Origin: Galeruca laticollis
Taxonomy: Eukaryota > Arthropoda > Insecta > Coleoptera > Chrysomelidae
Assembly: GCA_963921935.1 (NCBI GenBank)
Contig: OY998175.1
Location: 231,066,122-231,130,121, forward strand
Reading direction: 5' to 3'
DNA length: 64,000 nt
Position 1 is the first letter of the stretch. Each line of letters opens with the position of its first letter. Made by a program: the position numbers and the translations under genes. This document shows positions 52,620 through 62,491 of this stretch, in pieces. The notes under the pieces were generated by a model, which saw nothing but the letters and a program-made list of their open reading frames with translations, was not told the origin of the DNA and searched no databases.

Positions 52620-53109
52620 ATGAGAATAGCATTCATTGACATTCAAGGCTTCATTATCGAGGGTACATTCCATCCTAAGGAATTGTCCATCGAAATCGGA
52701 TATAAACATAGACACTACATATTTAAGCCGCCACAACCCTTTCATTTGCTAAGCAATCAAGATAAAAAAACAAACAACTTTTTGTAACACCATATCCATG
52801 GAATCAAGTATTCTTCTGGCGATGTTGATTATTCAAAATTGGACGAGATTTTGAAAAGTACAATGTCTAATGTCGATTGTATTTACGTTCGCGGTAATCA
52901 GAAATATGATTTTTGTACAAAAGAAATGTGAAGAATATGGAATTTCTACGACAACTGTTGTTGATGTCTGCAAGTTTGATGGAACGGCCTCAGCCATGGA
53001 AAGTTTAAAAAAACAGTCGAAAGCTTGTCATGCCGATGGGGCTTTCAATTGTACACAAATTAATGTAGAACGATTACGATGTTCGTTTTTAAATGTAATA
53101 CCATTGTAA
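52620..53109 (+). pseudogene. Polinton 'DIQGF' protein gene, unknown function
   Basis: From ATG 52620: 'MRIAFIDIQGFIIEGTFHPK', 'YIFKPPQPFHLL', stop at 52783-52785. It continues in frame with 'HGIKYSSGDVDYSKLDEIL' and 'IYVRGNQKYDF'. A frameshift near 52925 then leads to 'KKCEEYGISTTTVVDVC' and a Cys-rich end ('KACHADGAFNCTQINVERLR') to 53109. The pattern D-x-Q/E-G at the start, HG..Y..GD in the middle and yVkG later is found in a protein widespread in arthropod Mavericks. It resembles an RNase H-like or exonuclease layout, but I cannot confirm this. Confidence 0.6.
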
Positions 53110-53115
53110 TTTTAC

Positions 53116-53215
53116 TCAAATAAATAGAAAAAATTGATGAGTTGTTTCATTGAAACACATTGTATACTCATTTATGTCTATACTACATGAAGACTTAAAC
53201 TTTCGTTTTACAATA
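53116..53215 (-). pseudogene. 3' part of small Polinton membrane protein gene
   Basis: Continuation of the frame at 62366-62491 after removal of the 53216-62365 transposon and one copy of AATA. It encodes ~31 residues with basic and Cys residues after the membrane helix, stop at 53116-53118. Frame agreement across a 9-kb insertion supports both the gene and the insertion boundaries. Confidence 0.65.
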
Positions 53216-53245
53216 CTGCCGTCCTAAGAAAGACCACCGCATCTG

Positions 53246-53970
53246 ACAAAATTGTGAAAATTGAGTTAAGCGCTAAAATCAGTTCTAGACAGCTTATATT
53301 ACATATTTACATAGGCAAAACACCGTATTCAAAACCTCAAATATATTTTTGTCGAAGAATCTATAAACTAGCATCTACAAAAAGATTAGCTAAACTAAAG
53401 AAGATCCCCGCAACTACAACGTTACGTAGGAAAAACACGGCATATACTTGTCGTCGCCTGCAGATGCTGTGTTTTGTCTAAGTAAAACGCAAATGCAGTG
53501 TTTACGCTACGTAATTGGCGCGTATTTCTTTAACCTATTTAGTTTATTCTCAAATTTGATGTGTTTGTAGTTATTTTGTGTGAACTTGTGTCTCTCAAAA
53601 TTGATAAAGAAACGACGTAAAATCTTCAGAGTCCAAAAGCAAATAAGATAAGGCAGAACAAGGACATATTTTATATCGTTTTATAACTTTGCTTTACTTC
53701 AATGAAAACAATACAGGATGTTTTATACATATCATGTACATAATGATACGGACGGGTCACCTCCTTTATTAGGCTATTTTATGAAAAAAAACATGATAAA
53801 CATAAGTCCGGAAATGCATGGTTTCCAAGATACAGAGTGTTAAAATTCTTAATAACTGTTTTTTTGAAATATCTGAAAGATGCTTTGACCTATGTTTTAA
53901 AATTTGGCAGAGCTATTTGTAGTACTGAGGGGCTTTGTTTCAGTTATCTTATTAGAGAATATTTTTGAAC
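53246..53970. other. 5' region of the DUF7869-like transposon
   Basis: Holds subterminal repeat words up to ~53510, then AT-rich sequence with an 'ACAGGATG'/'ACAGAGTGTT' dispersed repeat (53714-53842) before the first exon. The promoter is presumably here. No ORF. Confidence 0.4.
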
Positions 53971-55286
53971 ATGTCCAAACGGAGTAAACTTTTAGTCAGC
54001 ATGGCTCAAAAGATGCAAATGGGAACTCATCCTGATCAACCTGACAATGAACTAACCTTGTTACAAAATGTTGACTGGTCTGAAGGGACGAAAAAGAACA
54101 GCTCTTCAGTCTCCTTCCAATACTCAAATGTAAATGGAAGTTCAAGTAATGATCAATTTAGAGAAATTCCAGTTTTCACAGAAGGTGGAATAGAGTTGTT
54201 GCACGACATTGAAAAAGATAATACAAAACCATGTGCTGAAATACTTCAAGACGTGCTATTATTTCAAGCAACAAATACCACAAATGAACTAGAACCAGTA
54301 AGAACGTATAATGCTGAGGAATTTATTAGGCTAGATCAGAGTTTTTCTATTACGTCGAGTGAAAATCAAAATAATAATAACATTGAATTAACGTTTATTG
54401 ATCTGGAAGCTGCAAAAATGAATTCAATTTCAAATAATGACTCCACAACCTTAGAAGGTGTTAACATGAACGAAGTTGAGTCCGTAAATATTAGAGGTAT
54501 ATTTTCTCGTATTCTTTTACAATAACGAAGCCTAAAAAATATATATTTTATTTTAGCAAATGACACGAATAACGTAGATAATAATAATGTACAAGAAAAT
54601 ATAATTCTAAACCCACAGCAACGACATCATAAACCACCTCAAGAACAAGAAGAGCCACAAATTCAACCGGATCAAGCGGTAGAAGCTTTGGAATTACAAC
54701 ATGAAGGTATGTCATTATAAAACTACGAGATATCCAAAACTAACATTATTTTTCCTAGGTTGCAAAGAATACACCAAGAAAAGTGAAAAAAGGAAACGGC
54801 GAAAAATTGAAGAAAGTTTGGAAAAAAGGAAAGAAAACAAGAAAAAAGACATGCAAAGTAAGCATTTTTTAAAACCACCTTGCAGCATACAAAAATGTAG
54901 GTTAAAATGTCTAAACAGAATAAGCGCCGAAAGAAGAAAAATTATCAATAGTATGTATTGGCAACTAGACTGGATTGAAAAAAAAGCATTTGTCCTAAAT
55001 GGCTTGTCGCGAACAGACGTTAAGAGAAGAACCACCGAAGCTGAATTTTCGCAAAAAAAATACTTTTAAATACTTTTTAACAAATGAGACTGGTGAAAAA
55101 ATGTTGGTATGTAAATGCTTCTTTCTGACAACTCTTGGATATCACAGAAAAAACGATTGGCCAATTCTCGCATTTGTAAAACAGAATGTGTTTCAATCAT
55201 CTACACCTATTTACCCTAAGAAAGATGGAAGAGGAAGAGCGGCTTGTAAACGCAAAATACCTACTTTAGATATTGATACCCACATT
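53971..55286 (+). pseudogene. Putative DUF7869-like transposase, 5' exons
   Basis: Exon 1 53971-54496 (Met-Ser-Lys-Arg start; acidic, Asn/Ser-rich), intron 54497-54556 (GT..TTTTAG), exon 2 54557-54706 (Gln/Pro-rich), intron 54707-54758 (GTATGT..CCTAG), exon 3 from 54759. Both introns are phase 1. Exon 3 has a basic helix ('EKRKRRKIEESLEKRK'), then 'LKPPCSIQKCRLKCLNRI', 'MYWQLDWIEKKAF', 'FKYFLTNETGEKMLVCKCFF'. The C-x4-C-x3-C cluster and 'VCK.FFL.TL' are typical of the N-terminal part of these insect proteins. One frameshift lies near an A8 run at ~55050. It is interrupted at 55286 by the LINE. Confidence 0.7.
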
Positions 55287-55362
55287 TTTTTTTTTTTTTT
55301 TTTATTGAAACATGTCGCATCCACCAAAAGGTTATTAGCGACAATACAATAATATAATAACA

Positions 55363-58300
55363 TTAGATCTTATACAATAAGTTTATAGATTCTAAATAGT
55401 CTATGATTCGCCTATGATATTGGCAGTCTTTTCCGAGGAGAACTTCCAAACTGTTCGGAAAATTATTTGTTGCTCGTTCGACTGTGTATTTTGGACATGC
55501 AATAAGGACATGTTTTATGCTATCTACGACATTACACGTTGTACACATCGGGGGTTCACTATTTGTGAATAAATAGGAATGAGTATATCTTGAGTGACCT
55601 AGTCGAAGCCGCGTTAATACAACTTGTATTTTCCTATTTTTAGTAGTAGGTTGCCATGGAGATATATTACTCTTTACTTCCCTTAGTTTTGAACTGGAAT
55701 TCGACCACTCGCGATCCCACGCACTATACACTTTCATTTTAAAGAATGCTTTTAAATCACTAGCAACGCTTCGACACTCACTTTCTGAATTAATATTAAA
55801 GATCGCATCACGCGCACTAGCGTCTGCTTTGTCGTTGCCTTCGATTCCAATATGCGATGGTATCCATATAAACTTAACGCTTCTAGAATTCAACTCGGCT
55901 TCCAGTAATTCAGCCTTTATTAGTTTTCCAATAGGGTTTTGATGGTATATTTGCTGCAAACTTTTTAAAGCACTGAGGGAGTCGCTAAGAATGAGGCTGT
56001 TTGAAAATGTCAGCGAGTTTGCGAGTTGGAGAGCTTTGTATAAAGCAAAAAGTTCAGCAGAGAGAATACTGAGGCTGGGAGGAAGTCTGTATTGGGAAAT
56101 ATTCCCCGAATTTACAATGGCAGCCCCTACCCCTGCTTCACATTTTGATGCATCAGTGTATATTTTATTGCAATCACTGTATTGTTGTTCCAAAATTAAA
56201 TTAAATTTATCCCTTAATGTTGCTGAGTTTACTTCGTTTTTGTTAAATATACTTAGTGTTGTATTAACGCTAGGGGTTTTGATGGTCCAGGGTGGAGGAT
56301 GATCCAAGTCCACAGGAAATACAGGAGGAAATTGAATGTCCAAATTATTTAGGAATATTCTTATCCTTTCGTAGTAAGGTTTAGCTGTTTGGGGCTTATT
56401 GCTGAAGTGATGTAGATATTTATTGGTGAATGTGTTATTATAAAGGGGCTTGTTTTTATTCGATGCAATTGAGGTAGCATGTGATAGTGTTAGATACATT
56501 CTTCGATAATGTAGAGGAGGTTCACCCGTTTCACTATGAATACTATCAACAGGAGTTGTTCTAAAAGCTCCAAGAGCAATTCTAAGCCCATGATTGTGAA
56601 CAGTATCAAGTAATTTTAATGTTGTTTTAGATGCAGAGGCGTAAGCAATTGATCCATAGTCTATTTTAGATCTTATTAAACTTTTGTAGATATTTAGCAG
56701 CATATTATAATCAGATCCCCAGTGTTTGTTACTTAATGTCTTCATTATGTTTAGCCTTTTATGACATGATAATATGGTTTGCTTTATATGTTCTTTCCAA
56801 GAAAGTTTTTGGTCCAACCACATTCCGAGAAATTTAACAGATGGCTTGAATGAAATAACTTCATCGTATAGAATGAGTTTTGGATAAGATTCTGGAATCC
56901 TTTTAGAAAATAGTACTCCGTTTGTTTTTGAAACTGAGAATTTGAAGCCGGTGTGCTGAGACCATTGTTCTAATTGTGTGAGAAAGGATTGAAATATATT
57001 TGTCATCAAAGTGGTATTTTTGCCTTTACAATAAACTACCAGGTTATCTGCGTATAAGCGAGCCTTGAGAGGTTTTGGCATATCTTTGATAATCTTATTT
57101 ATAGCTATTAGAAACAGTGTTGGGCTAAGTACGGAGCCTTGAGGAGTTCCGTTTTCTTCAATTTGACTTTCGGAATAAGAATTATGGACTCTTACTTGAA
57201 ATGATCTGTCTTTAAGAAAATTACTAATAAATCTGAGGCACTTACCACGAATATTCCATGAGTGGAGTTCTTTTATTATATTAAATCTCCAACATGTGTT
57301 AAATGCTCTTTTCAAATCAAAAAATATAGATATACATGATTGTTTAATCGACAGTGCTTCATGGATATCACTTTCCAGTTCGAGAATATTATCGATGCCG
57401 GATCGATTTTGTCTAAAACCATTTTGTTCGGATATTAGACATTTTGATGTTTCCAAGGTCCACATTAATCTGTAATTAGCCATTTTCTCCATTAACTTGC
57501 ACATTGAACATGTTAAACTTATAGGTCGATACGAGTCAGGTTCCAGACTTGACTTTTGGTTTTTCAGGAAAGGTAGAACGTATGCCGTTGACCATATTGA
57601 AGGAAATTTATTATGTTCCCAGACACAGTTGAATAGTTGGAGAAGGAGGGTTTTCGCAGATTCAGGAAGGTGTTTTAAAAATGTGACTGGGATATCATCT
57701 GGTCCAGGACTAGCATCTTTCATGCTATAAAGTGCATTTTCAAGTTCCTCCATAGAGAAGGGTAAGTTTAGTGGAGAGTTTTCGTCTTCGTCTTGAAGTA
57801 GCTCTGAATTTTCCACCACTAATCTGTTTTCAAGGAAGGTATTATCATAATTACGGTTTGAAGACAAACTTTTGAAGTGATTGGCTAAAGCGTCGGCCAT
57901 TAGCTGTGGAGAGGTTGTGACTGCATCATTAATCTTTATTCGAGATAATACTGGTGTGTACTTTAGTCCTGAAACTTTTCTTATTCTTTTCCATACTTCA
58001 CTGATGGGAGTGGCGCTGTTTATTTCGGAAACATATTTTGACCATGATGTTTTCTTAGCTGTTTTGATGATAAGCTGTGCCTTCGCTTTGAGCCTTTTGA
58101 AATCTAATTTATATTCGATGGTCTTGTGCCTCTTGTACTTATTGAGTGCTGTTTTGGCGGCACGAATAGACGTATGGCATTCCGTATTCCACCATGGTAC
58201 AGGTGTTCGTTTTTTGTTTGTCCTCATAGTTTTACCTATGAAGAGTTCTGCGCTTTTTAGAATAATGCTGTTGAAATTATTTAAGGATTCATCAATGTCA

Positions 58301-59010
58301 TCGGTCATCGTATATTCCAGCATTTCGTGGTTGATGTGGGATTCAAATTCTGTCCAGTTTGCAGATCCTATTTTCCATTTCGGAACAAAACTTTCGTGAG
58401 TCAGGGCTGCTGAGTTCTTGATAAGAATAGGATGGTGATCACTGCCGTATGTGTACTGAAGGGCTTCCCAAAAAAGGCGAGGAGTAAGTTGGGGGTCGCA
58501 CAAACTTAAATCAATTACTGATGAGTTCCCAGTGTTGACTTTAAATCTTGTTGGAGAGCCATCGTTAAGAAAATTAAGCTGAAGGTCCGATATGATTTTT
58601 TCTACAATATTCCCTCTAGCATCAGTATGAAACGAGCCCCATATAATGTTGTGACTATTAAAATCTCCTACTATAATGCGAGGAGCCGGTATCTGGCTAA
58701 ACAAATCTTTTAGTTCGTTGTACGTTGTAGGAGTGCTTGACGGTAGATAAAGATTACAAATAAAATAAACATTGTCTGATTTAATTTTAACAACTATGGC
58801 TTCCAAGTTAGTTGTTACGGGAAATAAACTTGCTTCTAATGTGTCCTTAACTAATGTTGCTACGCCACCACTCGATATATTGTTGGTTGCGACTCTATCT
58901 TTTCGAAAGCATTCGAATGATACAGAGTTGTATATTTTTTGAGGGTTTAAGTTGGTTTCTTGCAGACATACTATGTCCGTAGTTTGTTCAGCAATAATGA
59001 GTTGAAGCAT
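55363..59010 (-). CDS. LINE ORF2: endonuclease, reverse transcriptase, RNase H
   Basis: 1215 codons open from this Met. The frame stays open further 5' ('ILQWNIDGFFHRLA' up to the ORF1 overlap at ~59085) without another ATG, so translation may begin by frameshift or reinitiation. Endonuclease: 'DIVCLQETN', 'VGDFNSHN', 'SDHHPIL'. RT: 'SYRPISLTCSMCKLMEKM', 'FFDLKRAFNTCW', 'NGTPQGSVLSPTLFLIAIN', 'LYADNLVVYC', 'FLGMWLD'. RNase H: 'IYTDASKCEAG' (D), 'AELFALYKAL' (E), 'LSDSLSAL' (D), 'GNDKADASA' (D), then a C-terminal C-x2-C-x8-H-x4-C motif ('MCTTCNVVDSIKHVLIACP'). The RT active site reads YADN at 57043-57054 instead of YADD, which should disable synthesis. Confidence 0.95.
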   Translation of the reverse strand: MLQLIIAEQTTDIVCLQETNLNPQKIYNSVSFECFRKDRVATNNISSGGVATLVKDTLEASLFPVTTNLEAIVVKIKSDNVYFICNLYLPSSTPTTYNELKDLFSQIPAPRIIVGDFNSHNIIWGSFHTDARGNIVEKIISDLQLNFLNDGSPTRFKVNTGNSSVIDLSLCDPQLTPRLFWEALQYTYGSDHHPILIKNSAALTHESFVPKWKIGSANWTEFESHINHEMLEYTMTDDIDESLNNFNSIILKSAELFIGKTMRTNKKRTPVPWWNTECHTSIRAAKTALNKYKRHKTIEYKLDFKRLKAKAQLIIKTAKKTSWSKYVSEINSATPISEVWKRIRKVSGLKYTPVLSRIKINDAVTTSPQLMADALANHFKSLSSNRNYDNTFLENRLVVENSELLQDEDENSPLNLPFSMEELENALYSMKDASPGPDDIPVTFLKHLPESAKTLLLQLFNCVWEHNKFPSIWSTAYVLPFLKNQKSSLEPDSYRPISLTCSMCKLMEKMANYRLMWTLETSKCLISEQNGFRQNRSGIDNILELESDIHEALSIKQSCISIFFDLKRAFNTCWRFNIIKELHSWNIRGKCLRFISNFLKDRSFQVRVHNSYSESQIEENGTPQGSVLSPTLFLIAINKIIKDMPKPLKARLYADNLVVYCKGKNTTLMTNIFQSFLTQLEQWSQHTGFKFSVSKTNGVLFSKRIPESYPKLILYDEVISFKPSVKFLGMWLDQKLSWKEHIKQTILSCHKRLNIMKTLSNKHWGSDYNMLLNIYKSLIRSKIDYGSIAYASASKTTLKLLDTVHNHGLRIALGAFRTTPVDSIHSETGEPPLHYRRMYLTLSHATSIASNKNKPLYNNTFTNKYLHHFSNKPQTAKPYYERIRIFLNNLDIQFPPVFPVDLDHPPPWTIKTPSVNTTLSIFNKNEVNSATLRDKFNLILEQQYSDCNKIYTDASKCEAGVGAAIVNSGNISQYRLPPSLSILSAELFALYKALQLANSLTFSNSLILSDSLSALKSLQQIYHQNPIGKLIKAELLEAELNSRSVKFIWIPSHIGIEGNDKADASARDAIFNINSESECRSVASDLKAFFKMKVYSAWDREWSNSSSKLREVKSNISPWQPTTKNRKIQVVLTRLRLGHSRYTHSYLFTNSEPPMCTTCNVVDSIKHVLIACPKYTVERATNNFPNSLEVLLGKDCQYHRRIIDYLESINLLYKI

Positions 59011-59084
59011 AGCAAGGCGATGGAAAAATCCATCAATATTCCATTGTAGTATTGATGTGAATTTAAGGAAATAATTTGTATATG

Positions 59085-60335
59085 TTAGTTCTGGCTTAAC
59101 TGAGAGGCGTCGCTTTCGTCATCTGAGAAATTACCACCGAGCTGAGCGAAAATTTTCTTTTTAAGTAAAGTTAGTTTGCGCTTCGTTGATTTGTCTTTTA
59201 CGTGAGGATATATTAGACGTAGCATACTAGTCAGTGCTAAAATATCTGTAGTGTACTCTTTTATAATACTAATGGGATCTGAAGATCCGCTTAGACTGCT
59301 TAGCAAAAGAGTTAGTTGATCGAAATTGAGCACAAATGGAGGAGACTGGTTTTCGATAAATGTTTTGGCTGGTTCAAGTGATTGTATTATGTTTAAGTTG
59401 TTATCTTCATTTTTTGAGTTAGAGTTGAACTTTGGCTTCTTTGCTTTTAACTTATTTTTTGGTACAGGGAATTCTTTGCACTGTGTGATGGGTGGACTCA
59501 CTTCAGGTGAAACGATTTCGTCAAAATTTCGTTTTGATTGGCTTATATCGACGACTGCTTGAGAAGTTTCCATAGTTAAAAGTATTTGTGGATTATCAGA
59601 GACAGCTTTTGTATTTGTTGGTTGCGTTATTGTATTTGTTTGAGACGGTGCTGAAGGAATTTCATTTGGAAGTAGTGTAGGTTGTATTATAGGTTCAGAA
59701 CATTGAGATGCTATGTGGCCTTGTTTTTTGCAATTGTAGCAGACTATATTGTCTTGAGAAATGAATATTCTGTATGAAGTGTTGTCGAAATCAAGTATAA
59801 ATGAATCTGGAAGCTGTAAGTTGTGTGGGCTGACGAATACTTGTCTTCTGAAACTCAATATGTGAGTATATTCCGGTAGAGATGCACCGATTCTCAGGAA
59901 TGTCATGGGTGAAACAGGGGCTAAACCAATTTTTTGTAATTCATTAATCAGTATATCATGAGGTATAGATGGGCACACATTTGAGAGAACGATTCTTTCT
60001 GCTGGTGATACTAGTTTTCTAGCACTGACTACCATTCCATTAACTTCTATTTGTCCATAGTTATTCATGAAAGTTTCTACTAGTTGTTTATTGGACAGAT
60101 ACATGCATATCCGATTGTTTGATAACCGAGATGAAAAGATTATGTTTTTTGGCTGGATTATACTACCCAGAGGAATTAGGTAATCTTGAAGACGAGTGTT
60201 TTCTAATGCGCTGAAGACGATTGCTTGTTCTTTTGAAGGGAAGATGGGGCTTGGAGCTGCTGGTGAATAGGTTCGGGAAATATCTGATCTAGACTGAGAA
60301 TGTGGAAGAGTTGAAACATTTTGGTTGGGGTTCAT
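59085..60335 (-). CDS. LINE ORF1 (Gag-like) protein with CCHC knuckle
   Basis: 416 residues from ATG 60335. A Ser/Pro-rich N-terminus is followed by an RRM-like region ('RICMYLSNKQLVETFMNNYG', 'IVLSNVCPSIPHDILINELQ') and one CCHC knuckle ('CYNCKKQGHIASQC', about residue 205). The C-terminal tail is basic and Asn-rich with a short acidic end. ORF1 proteins bind the element RNA and carry it to the target. ORF1 stop and ORF2 frame overlap slightly. Intact. Confidence 0.9.
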   Translation of the reverse strand: MNPNQNVSTLPHSQSRSDISRTYSPAAPSPIFPSKEQAIVFSALENTRLQDYLIPLGSIIQPKNIIFSSRLSNNRICMYLSNKQLVETFMNNYGQIEVNGMVVSARKLVSPAERIVLSNVCPSIPHDILINELQKIGLAPVSPMTFLRIGASLPEYTHILSFRRQVFVSPHNLQLPDSFILDFDNTSYRIFISQDNIVCYNCKKQGHIASQCSEPIIQPTLLPNEIPSAPSQTNTITQPTNTKAVSDNPQILLTMETSQAVVDISQSKRNFDEIVSPEVSPPITQCKEFPVPKNKLKAKKPKFNSNSKNEDNNLNIIQSLEPAKTFIENQSPPFVLNFDQLTLLLSSLSGSSDPISIIKEYTTDILALTSMLRLIYPHVKDKSTKRKLTLLKKKIFAQLGGNFSDDESDASQLSQN

Positions 60336-60661
60336 GATGAAGTGTCCGAAAAATAATAATACGGCCCTGTCACCTGATAAAACAGGTGTATGGGCCTGCG
60401 ATAGTAATTATCCAGCTAATGAGACCGGTTTATTATCAATGACAATATAAAATGTGTGAAACTGAAATTGTTTAATACACAGATATCGTACACTTTGTTG
60501 TCAATAATTTAATTTTGAAGATACCAGCAAATGCACTTACTGTTGTAAAAGTATCCCTGCACAAAATTCACAATTATTACTTTGTTAACACTTAGCAACT
60601 TTGGAAATAATCAGAGCCCACATTGAACACAGATTCTCTGTATTCGGTCAGGGCCGAACTC
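60336..60661 (-). promoter_or_regulatory. LINE 5' untranslated region with internal promoter
   Basis: The stretch between the ORF1 start and the 5' end of the LINE. It is ~325 bases; LINEs of this group carry an internal RNA polymerase II promoter at the start of the element. I see no specific motif that I can name. Confidence 0.4.
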
Positions 60662-61879
60662 CGATACCCACATTGAAAGCTTAAATCCAAGTGTATCACA
60701 TTACAGACGTGAACATGCACCAGAACGTAGATACCTGCCCAGTGATTTGACGATAGAAAGCATGTACAAAGATTATTTAGCGACTTGCCCTCATAACCAA
60801 TGCTCATACGAAGTATATCGTAAACGTCTAAAACACAAAAATATTTCGTTCACAAACCTTGGGCACGAGGAGTGCGAATTGTGTGAGGGATTCAAACTAC
60901 ATAATAATCAGCACAATCCTGAGAACTTGGATCAAGCGTGTACTGACTGTAATAGATGGAAGGAACACATTCAACGAGCTAATGACTCAAGAGCTTCGTA
61001 CCGTATGGATACAACCGAAGAAGATTCACCAACGACCCTTAAAGTATCCGTTGATTTACAGAAAGTGATAATGCTGCCAAGGCTTGACATGTTCAAGAAA
61101 GTGATATTTACTCAAAGAATCTCTGTATACAACGAAAGCTTTGTACCCCTAGGTAAAGCAAAAAAGACTTTTGCATGCTTATGGCACGATGCCATTGCTG
61201 GACGGGGAAAAGAAGAGATAATTAGCTCATTCAATGCGTTCTTTTTACATCACAGGGATATCAAAAGTTTTGTCCTTTGGGTTGATAACTGCTCAGGACA
61301 AAACAAAAATTGGACTTTCTTATCTTTCCTGGTGTATATTGTAAATTCCGACGCCATAGCCGCTGAAGATATTTGTATCAAATATTTCGAATCGGGACAT
61401 ACTTTTATGTCTGCCGACAGTTTCCACCATCAGGTGGAACTGTTATTGAAAAAGCAAAAGAAAACTTACGATTTTGATGATTTCGTAACAGCTGTCGAAA
61501 AAGCGAATTCAAAAAAAGTGGAAGTCAAGACTATGCAGTGTACAGATTTTTTTAAGTGGCAAGATTTTTCGTCACTAACAAAAATAAAAAAATTGATCCT
61601 CGTCCTTACTTGGCAAAAATAACACAAATTGTGGCGAATAGGGGATCCTTCTCTTTGAAGTACAAGTTGACAAACAACTCCGATAATATTATTATACATG
61701 AAATGGATTTTATTCAAAATAAAATTTTGGAGAAAAGACTTCCCAGTCCCAAGGTATTTATATCTCCATGTGGAGTGCCTAGAAGTAAAAAAGAATCTCT
61801 TCTCAAAAACCTTAAAACTATAATTCCTTCAAATAGGTTTCAATTCTGGAAAAATCTTGAGGAGGACGATGATAAATGA
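60662..61879 (+). pseudogene. Putative DUF7869-like transposase, catalytic part
   Basis: After the LINE, 'HIESLNPSVSHYRREHAPER', 'SMYKDYLATCP', then zinc-like Cys pairs ('EECELCEGF', 'ACTDCNRW'). An RNase H-like core follows with 'LKVSVDLQKVIMLPR', 'LWHDAIAGRGKEEI', 'FVLWVDNCSGQNKNW' and 'FESGHTFMSADSFHHQVE'. Candidate catalytic acids are the Asp of SVDLQ, the Asp of WVDNC and the Glu of HHQVE. A frameshift in an A-run near 61585 leads to the C-terminus ending 'FWKNLEEDDDK' at 61879. The family is common as uncharacterised insect proteins and is associated with TIR elements; the transposase role is inferred here from its TIR context. Confidence 0.7.
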
Positions 61880-62335
61880 GAAAGTAACGTCCGTTTTTAT
61901 AATTAGTTAATTTTCATAAACTGATTCTTTTCCTGTTTATTGTTGATAGTTCTAACATAAATTCAATAAATTAATCAAAACTGGGGTCTGTTGTTTAATT
62001 GTTATTTGTATAAATAATATGACGATTAATTACGAACTAACTGGTTATTATTTACGGAATTATCCTAAGAAAAAACACCGCATGAGCCTATTTTCAGTAG
62101 ATGCTGTGGTTTTACTTAGCATTTTCTAATAAAAAACGAATTCGTTTTCCCAGTATCTACCTTATTAGGAAAAAGATAGGGAGAAACTGCATTTTTTCTA
62201 AATCAAAATATAGTTTTTATAAAGATTCATTTACATAAAGTAAAACCATTTTCATTTGTGGCGTTGTAAGAATTTGTGTACATTTTAAACTTTGCCTAAA
62301 TTTTGGACTCGATTTATTCATTATTACCTAACCCA
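61880..62335. other. 3' region of the DUF7869-like transposon
   Basis: 'AATAAATTAATC' near 61963 may be the polyadenylation signal. From 62060 to 62120 there are two degenerate copies of the TIR word. No gene. Confidence 0.45.
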
Positions 62336-62365
62336 CAGATGCGGTGGTCTTTCTTAGGACGGCAG

Positions 62366-62491
62366 AATATTCAATATAATTTTCAATATTAGAATAAATA
62401 CTGATGTTAAAATTATACATGTCATTGCAAAAACATTATTAATTTCATCCTTGATGGCATCTTGTTGGTCCCGAATTGTATTATTCATCAT
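62366..62491 (-). pseudogene. 5' part of small Polinton membrane protein gene
   Basis: Starts at ATG 62489-62491 ('MMNNTIRDQQDAIKDEINNV') followed by a hydrophobic segment ('AMTCIILTSVFILILKIIL'), a single predicted membrane helix. The TIR transposon is inserted at 62365; the rest of the gene is at 53116-53215. The intact product would have been 73 residues. The start overlaps the stop of the coiled-coil gene at 62481-62483. Confidence 0.65.

Larger units (their letters stand above)
55287..60661 (-). mobile_element. Nearly full-length I-type LINE
   Basis: A 5375-base non-LTR retrotransposon on the minus strand with poly(A) tail (T run 55287-55303), ORF1 with a zinc knuckle, ORF2 with endonuclease, RT and RNase H, and a 12-base target duplication. 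RNase H after RT places it in the I-related group (I, Nimb, Loa etc.) rather than Jockey proper. Both ORFs are open, making this the youngest-looking insertion in the window. Confidence 0.92.
55275..60673. repeat. 12-base target duplication GATACCCACATT around the LINE
   Basis: GATACCCACATT at 55275-55286 and again at 60662-60673, flanking the LINE poly(T) side (55285-55303) and its 5' end. The transposase reading passes from one copy into the other ('DTHI'). Confidence 0.92.
53216..62365 (+). mobile_element. TIR transposon with DUF7869-like transposase candidate
   Basis: Perfect 30-base TIRs beginning 'CTGCCGTCCTAAGAAAG' (53216-53245 and inverted at 62336-62365). The single gene on the plus strand has exons at 53971-55286 and continues at 60662-61879. 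The LINE at 55287-60661 is a later insertion; without it the element is ~3.8 kb. Inner ends carry degenerate repeats of the TIR word ('GCAGATGCTGTGTTTT' near 53460; 'GTAGATGCTGTGGTTTT' near 62098; 'CCTAAGAAAAAACACCGCAT' near 62066), probable transposase-binding sites. Confidence 0.85.
53212..62369. repeat. 4-base target duplication AATA around the DUF7869-like transposon
   Basis: AATA occurs at 53212-53215 and 62366-62369, directly outside the 30-base TIRs. A single copy restores the reading frame of the small membrane protein gene. Confidence 0.8.

Noticed and set aside
53254..53481. 75-residue basic ORF at the left end of the DUF7869-like transposon
   Set aside because: It lies on the subterminal repeats, and its basic residues follow the repeat words. 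No similarity to known proteins is seen.
55991..58399. Plus-strand ORFs across the LINE (55991-56302, 57497-57730, 57881-58399)
   Set aside because: Shadows of the intact ORF2 on the minus strand.
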